The notes: generated by a model from the letters alone, not told the origin. DNA of 64,000 nt from Streptomyces sp. WAC05374 (GCF_004353505.1 NZ_SMNQ01000009.1:62001-126000), one strand, 5' to 3'. Counted from the stretch's first letter, positions 49,283 to 57,977 are shown. Program-made: numbers and translations.

Positions 49283-50227
49283 TCAGCCTACGTCGGTCCG
49301 GCCGACGCTCTCCCCCGGGGCGATCCGTACGCCGCGGGCCCAGTCCGCGCCGCGCATCGGCTTCTTGCCCTGGGGCTGGACCCACAGCAGCTCCACGGCG
49401 TGCGAGCCGGTGCCGACGTACACGTTGTTCTTGGCCGCCGACAGCTCGCCGGGCGCCAGGTCCGCGCGGTCCTGGACCAGGGCCGCCTGGACGACCTTGA
49501 GCCGCTCGCCGCGGAACACGGTCCAGGCGCCGGGGGCGGGCGTGCAGCCGCGTACGACCCGGTCGACGCGCAGGGCGGGGGCGGACCAGTCCAGGTGCGC
49601 GTCCTCGACGGTGAGCTTGGGGGCGAGGGTGACCCCGTCGGCGGGCTGCGGCACGGCCTTCAGCGTGCCGTCCTCGATGCCGTCCATGGTGGCGGCGAGC
49701 AGGCCGGCCCCGGCGAAGGCGAGCCGGGTGAGCAGGTCGCCGCTGGTGTCGGTGGGCCGGACCTCCTCGGTGACGACGCCGTACACCGGGCCGGAGTCCA
49801 GCCCCTCCTCGATCTGGAAGGTCGACGCGCCGGTCACCTGGTCGCCGGCCATGATCGCGTGCTGCACGGGCGCGGCGCCGCGCCAGGCGGGCAGCAGGGA
49901 GAAGTGCAGGTTGACCCAGCCGTGCGCGGGGACGTCGAGGGCGACCCTCGGCAGCAGGGCGCCGTACGCCACGACCGGGCAGCAGTCCGGGGCGATCTCG
50001 CGCAGCCGTGCCAGGAAGTCCTCGTCGCGGGGCTTCGCGGGCTTGAGCACCTCGATCCCGGCCTCCTCGGCACGCTGGGCGACGGGGCTGGCGACGAGCC
50101 GGCGGCCGCGCCCGGCGGGGGCGTCGGGCCGGGTGACGACGGCGGCCACCTCGTGCCGGTCCGAGGCGATCAGGGCGTCCAGGGCGGGTACGGCGACCTC
50201 GGGGGTGCCGGCGAAGACGAGCTTCAT
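49283..50227 (-). CDS. fmt: Methionyl-tRNA formyltransferase
   Basis: 314 residues. It formylates initiator Met-tRNA using 10-formyltetrahydrofolate. The start MKLVFAGTPEVAVPALDALI and the active-site region WVNLHFSLLPAWRGAAPVQH (Asn/His) with TGASTFQIEEGLDSGPVY are diagnostic, and the C-terminal OB-fold domain runs from about residue 205. No strong ribosome binding site is seen before ATG 50227. Confidence 0.97.
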   Translation of the reverse strand: MKLVFAGTPEVAVPALDALIASDRHEVAAVVTRPDAPAGRGRRLVASPVAQRAEEAGIEVLKPAKPRDEDFLARLREIAPDCCPVVAYGALLPRVALDVPAHGWVNLHFSLLPAWRGAAPVQHAIMAGDQVTGASTFQIEEGLDSGPVYGVVTEEVRPTDTSGDLLTRLAFAGAGLLAATMDGIEDGTLKAVPQPADGVTLAPKLTVEDAHLDWSAPALRVDRVVRGCTPAPGAWTVFRGERLKVVQAALVQDRADLAPGELSAAKNNVYVGTGSHAVELLWVQPQGKKPMRGADWARGVRIAPGESVGRTDVG

Positions 50228-50376
50228 CAGTGGCTGACTGCCTGTCTGTTCGGTGGCGGTGGCGGGCGACACACCAGTTTAGGGGCCGGTGCGGCGGGGG
50301 GCGTACGACGCCGTGCGCGCCCTGGGCATATGCGGATACGCCCCCGCAGCGTGACCCCGGACACGGGTGGCGCGTT

Positions 50377-50394
50377 GGTCAAGGCAGATTGACC
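50377..50394. promoter_or_regulatory. Inverted repeat before the gene at 50456
   Basis: GGTCAA-ggcaga-TTGACC, perfect 6-bp arms, lies in the fmt/hypothetical divergent gap, about 60-80 bases before the start at 50456. TTGACC could also act as a -35 box, but no matching -10 is clear. Confidence 0.35.
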
Positions 50395-50455
50395 GAAACG
50401 GGCCGCCGCCTCGGAGCGGCCCACCCCTTTCAACGCCGGTTCGAGAGGCTTGTAA

Positions 50456-50977
50456 ATGGCCGACCACGCAACCCACGACGCCCAAGCCCGGGCGAGCCTG
50501 CATCTGCTGGTGCGGGACATCGAGCGGGTCCGCCGGCAGGTGGACGCACTGCGCACGCTCACCGCCCAGCTCGGCAATGTGTACCGCCCGCGGCGATCCG
50601 GCCCCTCCACGGGCTTCGTCGTCTACGGCAGGGCACCGGCCCCCACGGTCCGGCTCGCCCAGGAGCTGCGGGACAGCGTCGAGACCCTGGTGACCGCGGC
50701 CGTGGACTTCGACCGCTCGCTGGGCTTCTCGTGGGACGCGGTGGGTTCGGCGCTCGGCGTCACCAAGCAGGCGGTCCACCGCCGTTACGGAGCCCGGCGG
50801 GCGGCGGCCCAGCAGACGGCCACGGCGGAGCCGGACCACGCCGTCGAGCCGGGCGGTACGCGCACGATGCCCTCGGTCCCGGCGGCGCGCTCCATGCCGC
50901 CCCAGCCGACGTCCGGCTCCCAGACCCTCCGCGAGGAGGTCCGCCCGAGCGCCTTCCCCGGCCCGCGCAACGGCTGA
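50456..50977 (+). CDS. Conserved actinobacterial protein with an HTH-like segment
   Basis: 173 residues, ATG with a GAGAGG site. The N-terminal half is helical (ASLHLLVRDIERVRRQVDAL; LAQELRDSVETLVTAAVDF). Residues about 80-105 (GFSWDAVGSALGVTKQAVHR) look like a helix-turn-helix. The rest is a disordered Pro/Ala/Ser tail. It occupies the usual spot between fmt and priA in Streptomyces. It may bind DNA, but its role is unknown. A strong terminator follows. Confidence 0.8.
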   Translation: MADHATHDAQARASLHLLVRDIERVRRQVDALRTLTAQLGNVYRPRRSGPSTGFVVYGRAPAPTVRLAQELRDSVETLVTAAVDFDRSLGFSWDAVGSALGVTKQAVHRRYGARRAAAQQTATAEPDHAVEPGGTRTMPSVPAARSMPPQPTSGSQTLREEVRPSAFPGPRNG

Positions 50978-50987
50978 CCCCCACCCC

Positions 50988-51024
50988 GGCCGCCCGGCCC
51001 CCCACCTCCAGGGGCCGGGCGGCC
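50988..51024 (+). terminator. Terminator after the gene at 50456
   Basis: GGCCGCCCGGCCCC (50988-51001) pairs with GGGGCCGGGCGGCC (51011-51024), 14 bp, 9-base loop, ten bases after the stop. Confidence 0.85.
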
Positions 51025-51115
51025 GCCTTGTGCCCGGTCCCGCCCGGCACCACCCCGCCCCCTCCCAGGGGCGGGCGTACGGCCGCGCCGGCCAGTCACG
51101 CGGGCCGTGTGGGGG

Positions 51116-53269
51116 TCAGCCGATGTCGGGGGGATCCACCCGGATGCGGACCGGCTCCGCGCCGGCGCGGGCCAGCCGTGCCGCCTGGGCGGCCTTGAGG
51201 GCGGCGGCCAGCGCGGCGCCGCTGCCCGGGGGGACCCGCAGCAGGGCCCGCTCCCAGACCTCGCCGGGCGGGGCGTCCCCCGGGCGGCGCGGGGCACCCG
51301 GCGGCGGGGGCGTGAGCGGTACGGGGCCGAGCACCTCCGCCTCGGCGGGCAGTTCGGCGGCCGCCAGGAACGCCGCCACCGCCTCCGCCCGCCCCGTCAC
51401 GGCGGCCATCCGGGAGACCGGGGGGAAGCCCAGCTCGGCACGCTCGGCCAGCTCGCGCTGGGCGTGGCCGACCGGGTCCCACCGCACCAGGGCCTGCACG
51501 GGCCGCAGCGTCGGCTCGGCCACGATCACGACGGTGCCGCCCTCGTCCTGGCCCCGCACCAGCGAGGCCGCGTCCATCCAGCGCCGCAGCGCCTCCTCGC
51601 CGGCCCGCAGGTCGGCCCGCCCCAGCATGGCCCAGCCGTCCAGCAGCAGCGCGGCCGCGTAGCCGCCCTCGGCGACCGGCTCGGCGCCCGGGGTGCTGAC
51701 CACCAGCGCGGGCCGGGCGGGCACGGTGTCCAGCACGTGGTCGCGCCCCGACGTCCGCACCGGCACTGCCGGGAACGCCCGGCCCAGTTCCTCCGCCGTG
51801 CGCCGCGCGCCGACCACCTGGGCGCGCAGCCGGACGGAACCGCACTCGGCGCAGTGCCAGTCCGGCGCGCCCCGCCCGCACCAGCCGCACCGCAGCTCGC
51901 GCTGCCCGGGCGCCTCCAGGGGCCCCGCGCAGTGCCGGCAGCGGGCCGGCGTCCGGCACCGTTCGCACGCCAGCCGCGGTACGTACCCCCGCCGCGGCAC
52001 CTGCACCAGCACCGGCCCGGACTTCAGGCCCTCCCGGGCCGCCTGCCAGGCCAGGGACGGCAGCCGGGCCGCCCGCGCCGCCTCGTCCCGTGCCAGTTCG
52101 CCGTCGCCCACGGTCCGTACGAGCGGCGCGGCCGCCCGGACGCGCTCGCGGGGCGCCACCAGGGGCCGCGCCCAGCCGCTCTCCACGAGCTGGGCCGCCT
52201 CGACCGTGCAGCTTGTGCCGCCGAGCAGGAAGCCGCACTTGTCGTGCGCGGCGCGCAGCAGCAGCACCTCGCGCGCGTGCGGCAGGGGCGCGTGCTGCTC
52301 GCTGTGGCTGGAGTCCCCGTCGTCCCAGATGGCGACGAGCCCCAGGTCCCGCACCGGGGCGAACATCGCCGCCCGGGTGCCCACGACCGCCCGCACCGCC
52401 CCCCGCCGCACGGCGAGCCACTGCGCGTACCGCTTCTCGGGCCCGGCCTCGGCGGTCAGCACGGCGTGCCGCCCCTCGCCCAGGACGGCGGTCAGCGCCG
52501 CGTCCACCCGCCCGGCCGCCCGCCCGTCGGGCACGACGACGAGCGCGCCGCGCCCCGATGCGAGGGTGGCGCCCACCGCGCGGGCCAGCTCCTCGGCCCA
52601 GTGGGGGCCGGGCAGCGCGTTCCACACGGCCCTCGGCGAGCGGCCGGCCGCCAGCGCCGCCAGGAACGCCTCGCCCCGCTCGTACCTCCCCCAGGTGCCC
52701 GGCTCCGGCGCGGCGGGCGGGGGCAGCGCGGGCGGCGAGGGCTTCCGCTCGGCCTTCACGTGGCGCGGCGGCACGGCCAGTTGCAGCACGTCGGCGAGGC
52801 TCCCGGCGTACCGGTCGGCCACCGCGCGCGCGAGCGCCAGCAGCTCCGGGCTGAGCACCGGTTCGGGCGACACCACGCCGGCGAGTGCGGCCAGCGGCCC
52901 CGAGTAGTCGGACTCGGCCCGCCGCTCCACCAGGAACCCGTCGATGAGCCGCCCGCCCTCGCGCCGGCCGTCCCGCACCTGGTGCGCCCCGGCCCCGAAC
53001 CGGACCCGCACCCGCACGCCCGGCTGCGCGACCGCGTCGAGCTCCTCGGGCACGGCGTAGTCGAAGAACTGGTCGAGGTGGAGCACGCCCTTGTTCACCA
53101 CGACCCGGGCGACGGGCAGCTCCCTCGCCAAAGCGGCCCCCCGCCAGGTGCGCGGCTTGGCGCGGGGCACCTTGGCCTTGCGCACGGTCTCGCGTATGAG
53201 CGCGAGCTGCTCGGGCGGCTCGGCCCCCCGACCGCCCTCGGCCTCCGGCTTCCCGTTGTCGCTGCTCAC
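51116..53269 (-). CDS. priA: PriA-like primosomal protein N' without ATPase motifs
   Basis: 717 residues from GTG 53269; an ATG at 53293 is an in-frame alternative. The N-terminal DNA-binding domain (VARVVVNKGVLHLDQFFDYA, GVRVRVRFGAG, GFLVERR) and the zinc region (CERCRTPARCRHCAGPL; RCGWCGRGAPDWHCAECG) are as in PriA. Where Escherichia coli PriA has the Walker A GxTGSGKT there is LASGRGALVVVPDGRA, and the DEEH box is replaced by IWDDGDSSHSEQHAPLPHAR. Actinobacterial PriA proteins are known to lack helicase motifs and probably act as replication-restart adaptors. It is downstream of nothing obvious; metK lies 590 bases away. Confidence 0.93.
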   Translation of the reverse strand: MSSDNGKPEAEGGRGAEPPEQLALIRETVRKAKVPRAKPRTWRGAALARELPVARVVVNKGVLHLDQFFDYAVPEELDAVAQPGVRVRVRFGAGAHQVRDGRREGGRLIDGFLVERRAESDYSGPLAALAGVVSPEPVLSPELLALARAVADRYAGSLADVLQLAVPPRHVKAERKPSPPALPPPAAPEPGTWGRYERGEAFLAALAAGRSPRAVWNALPGPHWAEELARAVGATLASGRGALVVVPDGRAAGRVDAALTAVLGEGRHAVLTAEAGPEKRYAQWLAVRRGAVRAVVGTRAAMFAPVRDLGLVAIWDDGDSSHSEQHAPLPHAREVLLLRAAHDKCGFLLGGTSCTVEAAQLVESGWARPLVAPRERVRAAAPLVRTVGDGELARDEAARAARLPSLAWQAAREGLKSGPVLVQVPRRGYVPRLACERCRTPARCRHCAGPLEAPGQRELRCGWCGRGAPDWHCAECGSVRLRAQVVGARRTAEELGRAFPAVPVRTSGRDHVLDTVPARPALVVSTPGAEPVAEGGYAAALLLDGWAMLGRADLRAGEEALRRWMDAASLVRGQDEGGTVVIVAEPTLRPVQALVRWDPVGHAQRELAERAELGFPPVSRMAAVTGRAEAVAAFLAAAELPAEAEVLGPVPLTPPPPGAPRRPGDAPPGEVWERALLRVPPGSGAALAAALKAAQAARLARAGAEPVRIRVDPPDIG

Positions 53270-53290
53270 AGCCCCATTCCTACCAGAGCG

Positions 53291-53314
53291 CACTGACAGC
53301 GCCCGCTGTCAGTG
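53291..53314. promoter_or_regulatory. Near-perfect palindrome in the priA upstream gap
   Basis: CACTGACAGCG-CC-CGCTGTCAGTG, 11-bp arms and a 2-base centre, is 22 bases before the priA start and 21 bases before the start of the broken gene at 53335. The CTGACAG/CTGTCAG form is typical of dimeric repressor sites. Confidence 0.55.
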
Positions 53315-53334
53315 GCGTGCGCTCGGATGACCGC

Positions 53335-53788
53335 GTGACCGTCCATGACACCGCGAGGCTGCTGCCCGCGATACCCGTCCTCCGCGACCACTGCCGTGCC
53401 CTGGCGACGCCGGAGGCCGTCCTCTGCCCCGACGCCCGGTTCCGGCACTGCACCTTCGACGCGCACTGGTCCGCCACCGAGGAGCTCGCCTCGATGAGCA
53501 ATGGCGCGGGGGACGAGTTCTCGATCGTCTTCTCCCCCGCCGGTGCGTACGTCCGGGGGTTCGACCACGAGTCGCCGATGAGCCCCTGCGTGCGCGACGC
53601 GGTGTGGCCCGGCGTGGTCGACGAGGTCCCGGAGGTGTTCCGGCGGTACGCCGGACGAGCCGGCCTTCTCGGACGGTGTCGGGTTTCCCCTCACCCTCGC
53701 CGGTCTGACCGGACCCGCCGGTCCCGCCGGTCCCGCCGGTCCCGCCGGACAGTCGGCGGTCACCGGCCCTCCCCGGACGGGCCGCTGA
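53335..53788 (+). pseudogene. Frameshifted and truncated small protein gene
   Basis: From GTG 53335 the frame gives VTVHDTARLLPAIPVLRDHC and further conserved-looking blocks (FDAHWSATEELASMSNGAGD, GAYVRGFDHESPMSP, DEVPEVFRRYA). I recall intact Streptomyces homologues near 200-230 residues that continue from VPEVFRRY into DEPAF. Here the DEPAFSDG continuation is one base out of frame (an extra base near 53651-53653). In the shifted frame it soon becomes a GPAGPAGPAGPA repeat and stops at 53786-53788. The gene therefore seems dead, with its 3' two-thirds missing. Confidence 0.6.
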
Positions 53789-53793
53789 AACGC

Positions 53794-53831
53794 CGACGTC
53801 CGGCACCCCGGAGAGGGGATGCCGGACGTCG
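53794..53831 (-). terminator. metK terminator
   Basis: CGACGTCCGGCA (53794-53805) pairs with TGCCGGACGTCG (53820-53831), with possible CCCC/GGGG extension in the loop; it begins about 24 bases after the metK stop. Confidence 0.8.
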
Positions 53832-53854
53832 CCGGAGCCGGGGCGGGAGCGGGC

Positions 53855-55063
53855 CTACAGCCCCGCCGCCTTGCGCAGCGCGTCCACGCGGTCGGTGCGC
53901 TCCCAGGTGAAGTCGGGGAGCTCGCGGCCGAAGTGGCCGTACGCGGCGGTCTGGCTGTAGATCGGCCGCAGCAGGTCGAGGTCGCGGATGATGGCGGCCG
54001 GGCGGAGGTCGAAGACCTCGGCGATGGCGTTCTCGATCCGCTCCACCTCGACCTTGGCGGTGCCGAAGGTCTCGACGAACAGGCCGACCGGCTCGGCCTT
54101 GCCGATGGCGTACGCGACCTGGACCTCGCAGCGGGAGGCGAGGCCGGCCGCGACGACGTTCTTGGCGACCCAGCGCATGGCGTAGGCGGCCGAGCGGTCG
54201 ACCTTGGACGGGTCCTTGCCGGAGAAGGCGCCGCCGCCGTGGCGGGCCATGCCGCCGTACGTGTCGATGATGATCTTGCGTCCGGTGAGGCCGGCGTCGC
54301 CCATCGGGCCGCCGATCTCGAAGCGGCCGGTCGGGTTGACCAGCAGCCGGTAGCCCTCGGTGTCCAGCTTGATGCCGTCGTCCAGGAGCTGCTTGAGCAC
54401 GTGCTCGACGACGAACTCGCGGATGTCGGGCGCGAGCAGCGACTCCAGGTCGATGTCCGAGGCGTGCTGCGAGGAGACGACGACCGTGTCGAGGCGGACG
54501 GCCTTGTCGCCGTCGTACTCGATGGTGACCTGGGTCTTGCCGTCGGGGCGCAGGTAGGGGATGGTGCCGTTCTTGCGGACCTCGGTCAGGCGCTTGGACA
54601 GCCGGTGCGCGATGTGGATCGGCAGCGGCATCAGCTCGGGCGTCTCGTCGGAGGCGTAGCCGAACATCAGGCCCTGGTCGCCGGCGCCCTGCTTGTCGAG
54701 CTCGTCCTCGTCGCCCTCGACGCGCTTCTCGTACGCCGTGTCGACACCCTGCGCGATGTCCGGGGACTGCGCGCCGATGGAGACGGAGACGCCGCAGGAA
54801 GCGCCGTCGAAGCCCTTCTTCGAGGAGTCGTAACCGATCTCCAGGATCTTGTTGCGCACCAGCGTGGGGATGTCGGCGTAGGCCTTGGTCGTCACCTCGC
54901 CGGCCACGTGCACCAGGCCGGTGGTGATCAACGTCTCCACGGCGACGCGGGAGGTGGGGTCCTCCCGCAGCAGCGCATCGAGAATGGTGTCGCTGATCTG
55001 GTCAGCGATCTTGTCGGGGTGACCCTCGGTCACGGACTCCGAGGTGAAGAGACGACGGGACAC
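53855..55063 (-). CDS. metK: S-adenosylmethionine synthetase
   Basis: 402 residues from GTG 55063 with an AGGGAG site. It makes S-adenosylmethionine from ATP and methionine. The substrate and metal loops are clear: TEGHPDKIADQISDTILDA, GAGDQGLMFGYASDETPEL and GGGAFSGKDPSKVDRSAAYA. Length is normal. In Streptomyces its level influences antibiotic production. A separate promoter lies about 90 bases upstream; the gene sits between terminators, so it is probably transcribed alone. Confidence 0.98.
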   Translation of the reverse strand: MSRRLFTSESVTEGHPDKIADQISDTILDALLREDPTSRVAVETLITTGLVHVAGEVTTKAYADIPTLVRNKILEIGYDSSKKGFDGASCGVSVSIGAQSPDIAQGVDTAYEKRVEGDEDELDKQGAGDQGLMFGYASDETPELMPLPIHIAHRLSKRLTEVRKNGTIPYLRPDGKTQVTIEYDGDKAVRLDTVVVSSQHASDIDLESLLAPDIREFVVEHVLKQLLDDGIKLDTEGYRLLVNPTGRFEIGGPMGDAGLTGRKIIIDTYGGMARHGGGAFSGKDPSKVDRSAAYAMRWVAKNVVAAGLASRCEVQVAYAIGKAEPVGLFVETFGTAKVEVERIENAIAEVFDLRPAAIIRDLDLLRPIYSQTAAYGHFGRELPDFTWERTDRVDALRKAAGL

Positions 55064-55147
55064 AACGCTCCCTGGGTTTGCAGCGGCTGCTGGCTGATCA
55101 TTTGCGGAACCGGCAGGGGGCTGCGCCCCGCGTCGTTCCGAGGACAG

Positions 55148-55176
55148 TTTATCGGGCGCTCTCGGCCGTTGGACCA
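55148..55176 (-). promoter_or_regulatory. metK promoter
   Basis: TGGTCC (55176-55171) and GATAAA (55153-55148) are 17 bases apart on the minus strand. The leader of about 78 bases does not show a SAM-I or SAM-IV aptamer that I can recognise. Confidence 0.45.
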
Positions 55177-55306
55177 GGTGTCTCGCACGGTGGGAGACGG
55201 ATCGGCCACATCTGCCGTAACAGCGGTACGAAGATCGGCTCTCAGGACCGGCCGGAACGCCGGTTTTCTACTGGTTTCCTCCACCCAAAGGGGCGAAATG
55301 GGAGAT

Positions 55307-56545
55307 TCATCCGGATGTATCCGAGTCGCCGGTGTCCGTGCCGCCGAGCCGGGGGACGACGAGGTCCCAGACGGTCTCCGCCAGGGCCTCCTTGGGCCCG
55401 TACGGTACGGGGGTCTCGGTGCCGTCCGCCGCCAGCACCACGGCCTCGTTCTCCTCCGAGCCGAAGGTCTTGCGCTCCCCCACCTCGTTCACCACGAGCA
55501 GGTCGCACCCCTTGCGGCGCAGCTTGTCCCGACCATTGGCCAAAACATCATCCGTCTCGGCGGCGAAGCCGACGACCACCTGGCCCGGACGGGCGCGCTC
55601 CGCCGAGATCTCGGCCAGGATGTCCGGGTTGCGGACCAGCGCGATCGGCGCCGGCTCCTGGCCGTCCTTCTTCTTGATCTTGCCTTCGGCGTACGAGGCC
55701 GGGCGGAAGTCCGCGACGGCGGCGGCCATCACCACGACGTCCGCGTCGGCCGCCGCCTTCAGCACCGCCTCGCGCAACTGCACGGCGGTCCCCACGTGGA
55801 CGACGTCGACGCCCGCGGGGTCCGGCATGCCGGTGTTGGCCTCGATCAGCGTCACCCGGGCGCCCCGGGCGGCGGCGGTCCGGGCGAGCGCGTACCCCTG
55901 CTTGCCGGAGGAACGGTTGCCCAGGTACCGCACCGGGTCCAGCGGCTCGCGCGTACCGCCCGCGCTGACCACGACGTGCCGGCCCGCGAGGTCGGGGCCG
56001 GCCGCGGAGCCCCGCGCCAGCACCCGGCGGCAGATCTCGAAGATCTCGTCCGGGTCGGGCAGCCGGCCCTTGCCGGTGTCGGCGCCGGTGAGGCGGCCGA
56101 CGGCCGGCTCGATCACCACGGCGCCGCGGCGCCGCAGGGTGGCGACGTTCTCCTGGGTGGCGGGGTGCTCCCACATCTCGGTGTGCATGGCGGGCGCGAA
56201 GACCACCGGGCACCGGGCGGTGAGCAGCGTGTTGGTCAGCAGGTCGTCGGCGATGCCGTGGGCGGCCTTGGCGAGCATGTCCGCGGTGGCGGGGGCGACG
56301 ACGACGAGGTCGGCGCGCTGCCCGATGCGTACGTGCGGGACCTCGTGGACGTCCGACCAGACCTCGGTCGAGACCGGGTTGCCGGACAGGGCCGACCAGG
56401 TGGCGGCGCCCACGAAGTGCAGGGCGGCCCCGGTCGGCACGACCCGTACGTCATGGCCGGACTCGGTCAGCCGCCGCAGCAGCTCGCAGGCCTTGTAGGC
56501 GGCGATGCCACCACTGACTCCGAGGACGACCTTCGGCTTGTCCAC
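55307..56545 (-). CDS. coaBC: Bifunctional phosphopantothenoylcysteine synthetase/decarboxylase
   Basis: 412 residues from GTG 56545 with a GGGAGG site. The flavin decarboxylase half (CoaC) has KVVLGVSGGIAAYKACELLR, VVVAPATADMLAKAAHGIAD and VFAPAMHTEMWEHPATQENV. The CoaB half begins near residue 185 with HVVVSAGGTREPLDPVRYLG, then NRSSGKQGYALARTAAARGA. Two consecutive steps of coenzyme A synthesis. It is the last gene of the gmk-rpoZ-coaBC run, although a terminator stands before it. Confidence 0.97.
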   Translation of the reverse strand: MDKPKVVLGVSGGIAAYKACELLRRLTESGHDVRVVPTGAALHFVGAATWSALSGNPVSTEVWSDVHEVPHVRIGQRADLVVVAPATADMLAKAAHGIADDLLTNTLLTARCPVVFAPAMHTEMWEHPATQENVATLRRRGAVVIEPAVGRLTGADTGKGRLPDPDEIFEICRRVLARGSAAGPDLAGRHVVVSAGGTREPLDPVRYLGNRSSGKQGYALARTAAARGARVTLIEANTGMPDPAGVDVVHVGTAVQLREAVLKAAADADVVVMAAAVADFRPASYAEGKIKKKDGQEPAPIALVRNPDILAEISAERARPGQVVVGFAAETDDVLANGRDKLRRKGCDLLVVNEVGERKTFGSEENEAVVLAADGTETPVPYGPKEALAETVWDLVVPRLGGTDTGDSDTSG

Positions 56546-56592
56546 TCCACGCCTCCCGGCTGCGGCTCGTGACGACGGTTCCATGACACACC

Positions 56593-56623
56593 ACAGGCCC
56601 GGTGGAGTCTCCACCGGGCCTGT
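56593..56623 (-). terminator. Hairpin between rpoZ and coaBC
   Basis: ACAGGCCCGGTGGA (56593-56606) pairs with TCCACCGGGCCTGT (56610-56623), 14 bp with a 3-base loop. It lies 20 bases after the rpoZ stop and 48 before coaBC, so coaBC transcription should be reduced or separately driven. Confidence 0.85.
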
Positions 56624-56643
56624 CATGACATGCAGTGGGGCAC

Positions 56644-56916
56644 CTACTGGGCCGGGCCCTCAATGGCCTCGGAGGTCAGCAGACCCGCGTTGATCTCGCG
56701 CAGGGCGATCGAGAGCGGCTTCTCGTGGACGTGGGTGTCCACCAGCGGACCGACGTACTCCAGCAGGCCCTCACCGAGCTGCGAGTAGTACGCGTTGATC
56801 TGACGCGCACGCTTGGCCGCGTAGATCACGAGGCTGTACTTCGAGTCAGTGGCCTCGAGCAGCTCGTCGATCGGCGGGTTGATGATGCCCTCGGGCGCGG
56901 TGATGGAAGAGGACAC
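56644..56916 (-). CDS. rpoZ: RNA polymerase omega subunit
   Basis: 90 residues from a GTG with a GGAAGG site. The conserved core is IINPPIDELLEATDSKYSLV followed by YAAKRARQINAYYSQLGEG. Omega assists assembly and stability of RNA polymerase. It lies 29 bases after gmk, the usual actinobacterial order. Confidence 0.97.
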   Translation of the reverse strand: MSSSITAPEGIINPPIDELLEATDSKYSLVIYAAKRARQINAYYSQLGEGLLEYVGPLVDTHVHEKPLSIALREINAGLLTSEAIEGPAQ

Positions 56917-56945
56917 GCTCTACCTTCCGAAAAAGTGGACAAAGA

Positions 56946-57539
56946 TCAAACAACTGCCATCAAGGCTAGCAGCTCACGGGCTACGTCCTCGACAGAGGTG
57001 TTGACCAGGGTGGTGTCGAACTCGGCCTCCGCGGCGAGCTCGATCTTGGCTGCCTCGAGCCGCCGCTCGATGACCTCCGGCGGCTCCGTGCCCCGGCCGG
57101 TGAGCCGGCGGACCAGCTCGTCCCAGCTCGGCGGGGCCAGGAAGACGAGCTGGGCCTCCGGCATCGACTCGCGGACGAGCCGGGCGCCCTGGAGGTCGAT
57201 CTCCAGCAGCACGGGCTCGCCCGCCTCGAGGCGCTCCAGCACGGCGCGGCGCGGGGTGCCGTACCGGTTGCCGGCGAACTCGGCCCACTCCAGCAGCTCG
57301 CCGTTGGCGATCAGCTTGTCGAACTCGTCGTCGGCGACGAAGTAGTACTGCACGCCGTCCCGCTCGCCGGGTCGCGGCTTGCGGGTCGTGGCGGACACCG
57401 ACAGCCAGACCTCGGGGTGGACCTTGCGCATATGAGCGACGACCGTGCTCTTGCCGACCCCGGAGGGGCCGGAGAGCACGGTCAGTCGCGGACGTACGTC
57501 CGGGGGCTCGGGGGTGGTCCCCCGGGATGTTGCAGCCAT
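56946..57539 (-). CDS. gmk: Guanylate kinase
   Basis: 197 residues. P-loop LTVLSGPSGVGKSTVVAHMR near residue 20, GMP-binding TTRKPRPGERDGVQYYFV and EWAEFAGNRYGTPRRAV. It phosphorylates GMP to GDP. Cotranscribed with rpoZ and downstream of the integration host factor gene. Confidence 0.97.
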   Translation of the reverse strand: MAATSRGTTPEPPDVRPRLTVLSGPSGVGKSTVVAHMRKVHPEVWLSVSATTRKPRPGERDGVQYYFVADDEFDKLIANGELLEWAEFAGNRYGTPRRAVLERLEAGEPVLLEIDLQGARLVRESMPEAQLVFLAPPSWDELVRRLTGRGTEPPEVIERRLEAAKIELAAEAEFDTTLVNTSVEDVARELLALMAVV

Positions 57540-57577
57540 GGGGCGATTATTCCAGGTTTACGGCAGTGCCCCGGACG

Positions 57578-57901
57578 TCAGGCCCCGGTGCTGCCGAACT
57601 CGCGCTCCAGGGAGGCGATCTGGTTGGAGCCGAGACCCCGCACACGACGGCTTTCGGAGATGCCGAGCCGCTCCATGATCTGCTTGGCGCGGACCTTGCC
57701 CACGCCCGGCAGGGACTCCAGGAGGGCGGAGACCTTCATCTTGCCGATGACCTCGTTCTCCTGGCCCTGCTTGATGACCTCCTGGAGCGAGGCGCCGGAG
57801 TGCTTGAGTCGATTCTTGACCTCGGCCCGCTCCCGGCGAGCCGCGGCGGCCTTTTCGAGCGCGGCTGCGCGCTGTTCAGGGGTAAGGGGCGGAAGAGCCA
57901 C
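57578..57901 (-). CDS. ihf: Actinobacterial integration host factor (sIHF)
   Basis: 107 residues from GTG 57901 with a GAGGTGA site; longer reading is not needed. The protein is basic: a long helix (QRAAALEKAAAARRERAEVK) then a helix-two-turn-helix DNA-binding region (LLESLPGVGKVRAKQIMERL, GISESRRVRGLGSNQIASLE). It matches mIHF/sIHF nucleoid-associated proteins, which bind DNA without sequence specificity and affect sporulation and antibiotic synthesis. It is first in a run with gmk and rpoZ. Confidence 0.96.
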   Translation of the reverse strand: MALPPLTPEQRAAALEKAAAARRERAEVKNRLKHSGASLQEVIKQGQENEVIGKMKVSALLESLPGVGKVRAKQIMERLGISESRRVRGLGSNQIASLEREFGSTGA

Positions 57902-57948
57902 GCCTACGTCACCTCGGATGTCGAACTGTCGGATACGGACCGGTGAGG

Positions 57949-57977
57949 AACCTAGTCGGCCCACACCAGGGGAGCAA
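57949..57977 (-). promoter_or_regulatory. Promoter of the sIHF gene
   Basis: TTGCTC (57977-57972) and TAGGTT (57954-57949) are 17 bases apart, 48 bases before the start codon. The remaining sequence to pyrF (57978-58180) shows an ATATAA patch near 58090 but no gene or clear motif. Confidence 0.5.

Noticed and set aside
55064..55306. SAM riboswitch in the metK leader
   Set aside because: I could not find the conserved SAM-I or SAM-IV core blocks on the minus strand.
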